From: Promethearchaeota archaeon
Lineage (GTDB): Archaea; Asgardarchaeota; Lokiarchaeia; Sigyniarchaeales; SOKP01
DNA: 45,001 nt
Assembly: GCA_004524535.1 (NCBI GenBank)
Contig: SDNY01000011.1
Span: forward strand, 1 to 45,001
Direction of reading: 5' to 3'
Both the position numbers and the translations under genes were made by a program. Under the pieces are notes generated by a model, which made no database searches, was not told the origin of the DNA, and was given only the letters and a program-made list of their open reading frames with translations. Positions 1 to 6,341 of this stretch are shown piece after piece. Numbering within the stretch: the first letter of the stretch is position 1; the number at the start of each line of letters is the position of its first letter.

Positions 1-857
1 AATATGAACTTGAATCCTCCTATACAGACAACATAGATTCGATAGGGCATAAGGAAGAAACTTTAAATAAAAAGATTGAATTAGATACTTCTTTAAATAA
101 GGAAGCCTTAGTTGATATTCCTATATCTGATCATATCGTGTTTGATGTAGATGATTTATTTTATTATGATACGAATAAAAAAGAAAGAAAAATAGCTGAG
201 CTAAGGGAAGCTGCTGAGGAATCAATTTATGAAGGCAATCTAGCATTTAAACAAAAAGATGCATTTATGGGTGTTCAAAAATATCGCGCAGGAATAGATA
301 AATATAAGAAACTCAACGATTACGATAGAATTCTTGAATTACTAAGAAATCTATCAGAAAATTGTATTGTAACAAATCATCAAATCTTAGCCGAAGAATT
401 TACTGAAGAATTATTTAAGATATCTGTTAAACAAGATCATTTATTTTATAGAGGTGAAGCAAATTATTTAATTGGATATTTGATGCTTAAGAAGGGAGAT
501 AATCAACTTCTTGAAGATGCATTAAAAAGAATCCAACAAGCTTCAATTGATTACGAAAAAGCGGGTGATTATGCTGGAGCAGGTGTTTGTTATAATAAAA
601 TCGGAACAATATATCAGTCAAGGTTAAATCAAATTTTTAATTCTGCTCTTTTTTATACACAAGCGATTAGAAGCCTTAATGAAGCAATCTTGAGAGGTCA
701 TCCTTTAAGAAAAGCTTTATGGGGTAAACCTGAATCGCTTTCTAAAAAAATTTTAGAAATAAAGGATATAGTAGAAGAATTAATTTCAAGAATTCAAAAT
801 CCAGATGATAGAGAAAAAATTAAAAATGACCTGAATTCCATAGAATTAAATTTTTAA
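1..857 (+). CDS. Helical-repeat (TPR/SNAP-like) protein, 5'-truncated
   Basis: The frame is open from the first full codon of the window (base 3) to the TAA at 855-857 with no stop, so the gene begins upstream. The GTG at 138 is only the first in-window start codon and is probably internal. The visible part starts with an acidic, low-complexity linker (bases 3-140). It continues as amphipathic helices typical of TPR or alpha-SNAP-like solenoids: a unit around NLAFKQKDAFMGVQKYRAGI, then paired helices with small residues at packing positions (for example YEKAGDYAGAGVCYNKIGTI). Such proteins are scaffolds for protein contacts. The helical character is seen; the partner is unknown. The cytosolic tail of the giant surface protein at 11230-17580 has a similar helical C-terminus, but I cannot show that the two are homologous. 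Confidence 0.8.
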   Translation, partial: YELESSYTDNIDSIGHKEETLNKKIELDTSLNKEALVDIPISDHIVFDVDDLFYYDTNKKERKIAELREAAEESIYEGNLAFKQKDAFMGVQKYRAGIDKYKKLNDYDRILELLRNLSENCIVTNHQILAEEFTEELFKISVKQDHLFYRGEANYLIGYLMLKKGDNQLLEDALKRIQQASIDYEKAGDYAGAGVCYNKIGTIYQSRLNQIFNSALFYTQAIRSLNEAILRGHPLRKALWGKPESLSKKILEIKDIVEELISRIQNPDDREKIKNDLNSIELNF

Positions 858-936
858 GTGATATCCTAATTTTTATTTGCTAAATCTCAATATCATAAAA
901 ATTAAATTTTAAGTTATATTATTTTAATTACTCTTT

Positions 937-1626
937 TTGGTGATAATTATTCCGCGAAGGAAACAAAAAATAAAATATTCTCGAAAAACAGCTTGTAAGC
1001 ATCTTGAGCCAAAAGGCGATATTTCTAATAGTCTTCAACCTTTATGTTATTGTCCTGAGAGAGAACTTATACTTGGGCCACGGGCTTATGTTTGTCAAGT
1101 ATGCTATTTATATGAACCTCATTCAAATGTAAATATGTCAGAAGTTTATGAAAAATCCAAAAAAATCGCAGAGAAAAAAATCAAGGAGGAATTAAAGGAA
1201 TTTGAGATTGAAGATGTGGAAATAGATGAGGATGTAGATTTATCCATTGACGAATTTGAAGAAGATGAAGATCAAATTCCTCTCAAATTTGAAAAAAGAA
1301 AAGCAGGAAAGGAAGCGTTAGAAGAAGGAGAAGATTTCGCAATTAGCTTGGAATGCCCTTTCTGTGGTGAACAATTCTCAAATCTCAGCAGCCACATCCA
1401 AGAATGCGAATTTGCCCCTGATGATGCAAGCTTAGAAGATATATTACCGTCTAAGCCTAAGAAGAAAAGAAAACGAGGTGTATCCAAAGCAAAAACCGGT
1501 AAAGCAAAAGAAGGAACTGAATCAACAGAAACAAAAAAATGTCCTTATTGTGGAAAGGAATTTATTAGGCTTGGTCGTCATTTAAATTCTTGCAAGAAAA
1601 AACCTAAAGACACTGAGAAAGAATAG
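937..1626 (+). CDS. Protein with two C2HC zinc fingers and an acidic linker
   Basis: A 229-residue protein of no named family that I recognise. Two C-terminal fingers have identical spacing, C-x2-C-x9-H-x3-C: C140/C143/H153/C157 and C202/C205/H215/C219. This is the C2HC form of classical small fingers. The N-terminus (residues 20-62) has further Cys and His residues around ACKHLEPKG, CYCPERE and CQVCYLYEP that could bind another zinc ion. Residues 70-125 are strongly acidic, and a Lys-rich stretch separates the fingers. This composition suggests a nucleic-acid or protein adaptor. The start is uncertain: TTG 937 and GTG 940 lie inside GGTGAT, which could instead be the ribosome-binding site for a start a few codons later. 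Confidence 0.8.
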   Translation: MVIIIPRRKQKIKYSRKTACKHLEPKGDISNSLQPLCYCPERELILGPRAYVCQVCYLYEPHSNVNMSEVYEKSKKIAEKKIKEELKEFEIEDVEIDEDVDLSIDEFEEDEDQIPLKFEKRKAGKEALEEGEDFAISLECPFCGEQFSNLSSHIQECEFAPDDASLEDILPSKPKKKRKRGVSKAKTGKAKEGTESTETKKCPYCGKEFIRLGRHLNSCKKKPKDTEKE

Positions 1627-1689
1627 AATGAGAATTAAATTAACTTAAGATTTTTTCTATCTAAGTCTACAATTTTTAAAATAAAAATT

Positions 1690-2613
1690 ATGCCTCTTAA
1701 TGAAAAAATATATTATTGTCAACCCGTCTTTAGACCTCCCAGTGAAGCGTATTCTCTATTAATTCAACTTACAGAAGGTTGTACATTTAAATGCGATTTT
1801 TGCGTGTCAAATCTTCGAAAAAAATTTATTGTAAGAAAAAGTGATGATGTCAAACATGATATAAACATAGCAAAAAAAATCTACGGGCCAAATATAAGAA
1901 GAATTTTCTTTTTAGACGGAAATGCAATGGTTACTCCTACAGAAAAACTTATGGAGGTTATTAAATACGCAAACAAAATATTTCCTCACCTTGAAAGGTG
2001 TAGTGTTTATGCTCATGCTAAAGATATTTTAAAAAAAACTGATGAACAATTGATGCAATTGTCAGAAGCAGGACTTAAATTGGCTTATGTTGGATTCGAA
2101 TCTGGGTACGACGAACTCCTTAAATCGATAAATAAACATGCATTAAAAAAGGATTACATTGAGGCCTCGAAAAAATTGTTTGCAGCAAACATAACTTTAT
2201 CCGCAACACTTATTAGCGGTTTAGCAGGCGCTGACAATCCAGAACTCTCCAAAAAGCACGCACTAGAATCTGCCGATTTAATAACTAAAATTTGCCCTGA
2301 AGATGATCGAATTTGGTATATAGCTTTTTTAACTCTTATGATACCCCAGGGGACTGAAATTTTTAAAAGAAAGTCGAAAGGTGAATTTAAAGAGATGAAT
2401 TCTATTGAAATTTTACAAGAATTAAAATTATTCATTGAAAATATAGAATTTCAAAATAATAAAGCTAATTGTGTATTCAGAAGTAATCATGCTAGTAATT
2501 ATCTGCCGATAAAAGGAATTTTAGCTCGTGATAAGGATAAAATCATCTCAACAATAAATTATGGTTTAAAAAACCCTGAAATATTAAGACCCGCCTTTTA
2601 TAGAGGATTGTAG
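1690..2613 (+). CDS. Radical SAM domain protein
   Basis: A 307-residue radical SAM enzyme. The [4Fe-4S] ligands C31, C35 and C38 form the CxxxCxxC motif in EGCTFKCDFC. Core-barrel signatures follow: a FLDGNAM strand and the GFESGYDELLKSINKH segment, which is typical of the Elp3/HemN/B12-type subclass. The family cleaves S-adenosylmethionine reductively to a 5'-deoxyadenosyl radical. I see no N-terminal B12 domain and no extra C-terminal cluster domain, so the substrate cannot be read from the sequence. It lies upstream of an iron-sulfur flavoprotein on the same strand with a 104-base gap; an electron-donor partnership is possible but is inference. Confidence 0.88.
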   Translation: MPLNEKIYYCQPVFRPPSEAYSLLIQLTEGCTFKCDFCVSNLRKKFIVRKSDDVKHDINIAKKIYGPNIRRIFFLDGNAMVTPTEKLMEVIKYANKIFPHLERCSVYAHAKDILKKTDEQLMQLSEAGLKLAYVGFESGYDELLKSINKHALKKDYIEASKKLFAANITLSATLISGLAGADNPELSKKHALESADLITKICPEDDRIWYIAFLTLMIPQGTEIFKRKSKGEFKEMNSIEILQELKLFIENIEFQNNKANCVFRSNHASNYLPIKGILARDKDKIISTINYGLKNPEILRPAFYRGL

Positions 2614-2717
2614 ACTCAAATATTTATCGAGTAATAATCATATCACACCTATGATGAAGGGAGTACAAATTATAAAAATCTGGTACATTTTTAAAAATTT
2701 AAAAATTATTATTCTTT

Positions 2718-3344
2718 ATGAGTTCTAAAATAACTTTAATTGTTGGTTCACCAAGAAAAAAGAGAAGCTGTAATTTTTTAATCGATAACGCAATAGAAGG
2801 AATAAAATCTGTATCTAATGAAATTACAATCAATAAAATTTTTATTACTGATTTTAAAATAACTCCATGTAATGGGTGTGATCAATGTTTAAGACCTCCT
2901 AACGATTGTCCTCTTGCAGAAAACGACGATACTAAAAAACTGGAAAATTCAATCTTGGATTCTGATGCTATTATAATAGCGGCACCTAATTATTTCGGTA
3001 GTGTATCCTCTCAAATAAAAGTTTTCATAGATCGTTCTAGACCGTGGAAGATGAAAAATTATTTATTAAAAGATATAATTTTAGCTCCAATGGCTTCAAC
3101 AGGTTTGCGAAATGCTGGTGAGGGGGTAATTTCAGATCTAATAAATTTTGCCCTTATTCAGGGTATGATCTGTGTTGGTAGTTTAGGAAATCCTGTTATT
3201 GAAGAAAATATAGCAATTACTACTCTCCAAAAATATAATTTAAAAGAATTTATAGGCAAAGAAGAAGTTGACTCGTTAGCTGGAAAAATCGCTTATAATC
3301 AAGGAAAAAGAGTAGCAGAATTACTTTTTAAAATAAAAAAATAG
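2718..3344 (+). CDS. Iron-sulfur flavoprotein (NADPH-dependent FMN reductase family)
   Basis: A 208-residue flavodoxin-fold protein. The N-terminal LIVGSPRKKRSCNF is the FMN phosphate-binding loop of the family. A compact cluster-binding motif, C51-x2-C54-x2-C57-x6-C64, is the signature of archaeal iron-sulfur flavoproteins. The APNYFGSVSSQIKVFIDR segment is the conserved flavin-contact and dimer region. These proteins pass electrons between ferredoxin-like donors and small acceptors. The length is normal and the ATG start at 2718 gives the canonical beta-1 strand. It follows the radical SAM gene in the same direction, but the 104-base gap could hold its own promoter. Confidence 0.92.
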   Translation: MSSKITLIVGSPRKKRSCNFLIDNAIEGIKSVSNEITINKIFITDFKITPCNGCDQCLRPPNDCPLAENDDTKKLENSILDSDAIIIAAPNYFGSVSSQIKVFIDRSRPWKMKNYLLKDIILAPMASTGLRNAGEGVISDLINFALIQGMICVGSLGNPVIEENIAITTLQKYNLKEFIGKEEVDSLAGKIAYNQGKRVAELLFKIKK

Positions 3345-3410
3345 AAATTTAAAATAATATTTTTATTAACTATTTATTATATCGTTTAGGCATAACTCTT
3401 AAGATTCTTA

Positions 3411-4415
3411 TTATTTTAGCTCAATATCTTCTGGGATTTCTTCTTTTTCTTCTTTTTTGTCTATCTCTGGCTTAGGTTCTTCCGAGATTTCTTTTTTCTT
3501 TTTCTTTTTCTTTTTGGCTATCTTTAGCTTAGCTTCTTCCAAAACTTCTTCTTTCTTTTTATCTTTGTTGATTTCTCCTTCAAGCTCTTCCTTAATTTCT
3601 CCTATCTCTTTTTTTTTGGCGATCTTTGGTTTAGGTTCTTTCGAGATTTTCTTTTTCTTTTTATCGATCTTTGGCTCAGGCTCCTCTGAAATTTCTTCTT
3701 TCTTTTTCTTTTTGTCGCTCTTTGGTTTAGGTTCTTTCGAGATTTTTTTTTTCTTTTTCTTTTTTTCGATCTTTGGCTCAGGCTCCTCTGAAATTTCTTC
3801 TTTCTTTTTCTTTTTGTCGATTTTTGGTTTAGGTTCTTTCGAGATTTTCTTTTTCTTTTTATCGATCTTTGGTTTAGGTTTTTCCTTAATTATTTCTGGC
3901 TCTTTTTTTTTGTCGATCTTTGGTTTAGATTTTTCCGAAATTTTTTCTGACTCTTTTCTTTTGGAGATCTCTTGCTTAAGCTCATCCATCATTTCTTCTG
4001 AATCTGTTTTTTTTTCGATCTTTAGCTCAGGCTCCTCTGAAATTTCTTCTTTCTCTTTCTTTTTGTCGATTTTTGGTTTAGGTTCTTTCGAGATTTTCTT
4101 TTTCTTTTTATCAATCTTTGGTTTAGGTTTTTCCTTAATTATTACTGGCTCTTTTTCTTTGTCGATCTCTGAGATGTACTTTTCTCCAGGCCATTTACAA
4201 TTAATAATAACACCAGCTACAATTAAAGCAACAAAAATTATAATATATATCATCAAATTATCATTTGGAAAGAATTTCAGTAAAAAATCGATCCATATTA
4301 CCATAAACTGACCTATTGGATAAACAATTGGTTTAAAAACTGACAAGAGCCATGCCATTACATCAGCAATAAATTGCCAAATTGGGCTTCTTTCAAAAGT
4401 TTCTTGAAAAATCAT
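3411..4415 (-). CDS. Membrane-anchored Lys/Glu/Pro-repeat protein
   Basis: A 334-residue protein with no family that I recognise. The first 80 residues carry two hydrophobic segments (about 10-45 and 52-72). The rest, residues 85-334, is a highly charged repeat made of variants of KEPKPKIDKKKKKISKEP and EEPEPKIEKKKK, with no globular character. The DNA repeats with a period near 100 bp between about 3620 and 4140. Its start codon abuts the stop codon of the 172-residue membrane protein upstream (4416), so it is the last gene of a three-gene minus-strand operon. The tail may be a flexible spacer, or may bind nucleic acid, membrane or cytoskeleton through its charge; this is inference. The opposite frame (3457-4311) is a Phe/Ser-rich mirror of the repeat. 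Confidence 0.72.
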   Translation of the reverse strand: MIFQETFERSPIWQFIADVMAWLLSVFKPIVYPIGQFMVIWIDFLLKFFPNDNLMIYIIIFVALIVAGVIINCKWPGEKYISEIDKEKEPVIIKEKPKPKIDKKKKKISKEPKPKIDKKKEKEEISEEPELKIEKKTDSEEMMDELKQEISKRKESEKISEKSKPKIDKKKEPEIIKEKPKPKIDKKKKKISKEPKPKIDKKKKKEEISEEPEPKIEKKKKKKKISKEPKPKSDKKKKKEEISEEPEPKIDKKKKKISKEPKPKIAKKKEIGEIKEELEGEINKDKKKEEVLEEAKLKIAKKKKKKKKEISEEPKPEIDKKEEKEEIPEDIELK

Positions 4416-4934
4416 CTATTTTTGACCTCTCTCAAATTTAATTTTATCTCTATTGATAATAAAATCAATTAAATCATATGCCTTCAGGATCACAGTTAGA
4501 AAATAAATCCCTATATATGTTAGAATCAGTTGTTGTAAATTGATTTCTACAATTCCGAGATCTACTATTATTACTTCGATTTCAAGGGCTCCAGAAAATT
4601 TATATGACCATAAATAAAATAAATTTAAAATTATCTGTATCAGAGAAAAAATCCCTCTCCTTATTGATTGAGCTGGTGCAGAATATCCAAAAAATGCGGT
4701 TCCACTAATAAGTAAACCAAATGCGATTACAAAGAACAATATCTGAGCATACTGTTCTTCATACAATTCCAAGTCTAAACCCTCAACCTCTAACCTCATT
4801 ATCCAACTAAATGTCATAAAGGGAATTATAATTGTTATAAGAATGTATATCCCTGCGAATATTGCGCCACGAACCATGTTTTTAATACGCGCATTTTCCA
4901 TTTTCTTTTTAATTTTTTCTTTCATCACACTCAT
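4416..4934 (-). CDS. Four-helix membrane protein, middle gene of operon
   Basis: A 172-residue integral membrane protein with about four hydrophobic helices (roughly 22-48, 62-88, 94-116 and 130-155) and a basic N-terminus (KEKIKKKMENARIKN). I recognise no family. Its ATG (4932-4934) overlaps the stop of the upstream gene as ATGA. Its own stop is immediately followed by the start of the Lys/Glu/Pro-repeat gene, so the three are almost certainly translated from one message and may form one membrane complex. No catalytic motif is visible. Confidence 0.8.
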   Translation of the reverse strand: MSVMKEKIKKKMENARIKNMVRGAIFAGIYILITIIIPFMTFSWIMRLEVEGLDLELYEEQYAQILFFVIAFGLLISGTAFFGYSAPAQSIRRGIFSLIQIILNLFYLWSYKFSGALEIEVIIVDLGIVEINLQQLILTYIGIYFLTVILKAYDLIDFIINRDKIKFERGQK

Positions 4935-5515
4935 TCAAGTTCACCTTGTTCTAGTTTGGCTACTGAATATTTTTCAATCTCTACTCTAAATTCAATTAAA
5001 CTTAAAGAATACTTTCCAGTAATTATGATATCTCTAGCAATAATTTCCACAATTGGTTCATTGTCAGGAGGATTTTTATCATAATTATAACGAATATCTG
5101 TTACATTACATAGTACATCGCTTCTTACTATCTTAAAGTTGTCTCGTAATGTTAGACCGCTCTCACAATCTCCAAAATCTTCCTCTCCTTCGTAGGCCTT
5201 TATCTCGCGGCGAACGCTTTTCCCTGGGAGATAATCCTCATGATAATATCTGACATATACTTCTAACTCAAGTTCAAGATCTTCTAGGTCAAAATATCCT
5301 ACATTTTTAAATTTAAATTCAACCCTAAACTCCAGGGTTGTATCATTTACATCTAATATACGCCCCTTATAACTGTAATCAAAATCTATGTTGTCCTCAT
5401 CAGATAATATTAATACAGCTGAATATCCCCCAAGAAACGAAACTAACGACATTGTTGATGCTAATATCAAAAGCAATAATCTTGCAATCGACCTAATCAA
5501 TCGCGCTGTTCTCAT
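4931..5515 (-). CDS. Single-pass membrane protein with extracytoplasmic beta domain
   Basis: A 194-residue protein and the first gene of the three-gene minus-strand operon. A basic N-terminus (RTARLIRSIAR) is followed by a hydrophobic stretch of about 25 residues, a signal anchor or signal peptide. The rest is acidic and rich in alternating beta-strand patterns (TLEFRVEFKFKNVGYFDL, LELELEVYVRYYHEDY), as in immunoglobulin-like or CARDB-like surface domains. Two Cys (in GDCESG and VLCNVT) could form a disulfide outside the cell. No family is identified. The gene overlaps the next one by four bases (ATGA), which points to translational coupling. Confidence 0.78.
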   Translation of the reverse strand: MRTARLIRSIARLLLLILASTMSLVSFLGGYSAVLILSDEDNIDFDYSYKGRILDVNDTTLEFRVEFKFKNVGYFDLEDLELELEVYVRYYHEDYLPGKSVRREIKAYEGEEDFGDCESGLTLRDNFKIVRSDVLCNVTDIRYNYDKNPPDNEPIVEIIARDIIITGKYSLSLIEFRVEIEKYSVAKLEQGELE

Positions 5516-5656
5516 ATAATTTCGACCTTCTTCAACGTAATTATTTTTTTTCGTTTAGATTTTTAGATAAATAAGTTTTACTTTAATATCTTCAAAATTA
5601 TTTATAAAACTTTTGCAAATTTTTTAAAAACAAATCATCTTTTTAGTATATTTTAA

Positions 5657-5733
5657 GTATATGGGACGGCCACATCCGTAAATCACTTATCTTCGATCAT
5701 TTTTAAGATAAGTTCATTTTTTTAACCATATAC
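5657..5733 (-). promoter_or_regulatory. Eukaryote-type SECIS element in the 3' UTR
   Basis: Read on the minus strand. Basal helix: 5726-5733 pairs perfectly with 5657-5664 over 8 bp (GTATATGG with CCATATAC) and overlaps the last codons of the selenoprotein. Core: AUGA at 5714-5717 faces UGAU at 5682-5685, giving U-U, G-A, A-G and A-U, the classic SECIS quartet. Upper helix: 5705-5712 (CUUAUCUU) pairs perfectly with 5686-5693 (AAGAUAAG). The apical loop 5694-5704 begins with a run of A, matching the AA/AAR loop motif. The 3' internal side carries a small extra hairpin, 5676-5679 with 5666-5669. Such elements recruit the Sec-insertion machinery to UGA codons. The pairing is seen in the sequence; the function is inferred from it. 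Confidence 0.8.
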
Positions 5734-6109
5734 ATTGTTTTCTTTTTTAATAAACAATAATCCGATTTTTTCACTAGTTTTAGTCTCAGCAATATATGCA
5801 TCAATTACAATACGATTCTTCTTTTTCAATTCATTTATCTCATTTTTTTCAATGTATACTTGCAAATTAGCACCGACAGATGAAATACTATCAAATTCTG
5901 TCCATTTAATAAATTCCTCTTTATCATCGAGAATTTTATGCAATTCTACCAATTCAATAGCATTGCCACAAAAAGCCATAGTTCATGAATCTGATGAATA
6001 ATAAAATATAGCAACAACAAGCTTATCTAAATCAGATTTAATGTTTTCATTTTTTTCGGAGATATAATCTAATGCAGTTTGAGTGAATGATACTTTAAAA
6101 TTTTATCAC
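5722..6109 (-). CDS. Putative selenoprotein, HesB/IscA-like, with in-frame TGA as selenocysteine
   Basis: Conventional calling gives only 85 codons (ATG 5977-5979 to TAA 5722-5724). The same frame stays protein-like upstream across a single TGA (5983-5985) for another 39 codons, reading FKVSFTQTALDYISEKNEN and then LVVAIFYYSSDS before the TGA and TMAFCGNAIELVEL after it. A eukaryote-type SECIS lies directly downstream (5657-5733), so the TGA is best read as selenocysteine. The full product would be about 128 residues with Sec near position 42. The N-terminal helix and strand pattern resembles HesB/IscA iron-sulfur carriers, and Sec falls where the first conserved Cys of that fold sits; HesB-like selenoproteins are known in archaea. 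The family call is tentative. The start is a problem: no in-frame ATG, GTG or TTG precedes the TGA. If one T of the TTTT at 6097-6100 is extra, GTG 6107-6109 starts the frame cleanly, so there is either a sequence error or a real frameshift. A pseudogene is the alternative. Confidence 0.72.
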
Positions 6110-6317
6110 CTATTTTATTTTTTTTGATTTTCTATAATAAATAAGAGTAATATATTAAACTAAAATATTTAGGTTCTATTTTTAAATTGCTAATTTTTAA
6201 GAATCTTAATAAAATTAAGGGAAATTATGACGTACATAAAAATATTTAAGAAATAAATTTTTATTGAACTTATATTTTTTCTGACTAACAGAAAATGTTA
6301 ATATTTTTTTAAAAAAT

Positions 6318-6327
6318 CTATATAAAA
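6318..6327 (+). promoter_or_regulatory. TATA box for the P-type ATPase gene
   Basis: The sequence ctatataaaa lies 15-24 bases before ATG 6342 and 21-30 bases before ATG 6348. Archaeal transcription starts about 25 bases after a TATA box, so the transcript would begin at or next to the second ATG. This suggests a leaderless mRNA and favours the start MEEINAHA at 6348. Confidence 0.45.
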
Positions 6328-6341
6328 AAAAAGATAATTGA

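Noticed and set aside
3620-4140. Regular DNA repeats that might look like a CRISPR array
   Set aside because: The repeats lie inside an open coding frame, have variable length and no unique spacers, and encode a charged peptide repeat. No cas genes are present.
3457-4311. 284-codon plus-strand frame rich in Phe and Ser
   Set aside because: It is the mirror of the Lys/Glu/Pro repeat on the minus strand, where AAA/GAA codons read backwards as TTT/TTC. It has no sensible domains, and the minus-strand operon explains the region.
5735-6001. 88-codon plus-strand frame opposite the selenoprotein
   Set aside because: Its translation is a low-complexity Phe/Ser/Ile mixture, while the minus strand has a coherent charged protein and a downstream SECIS.
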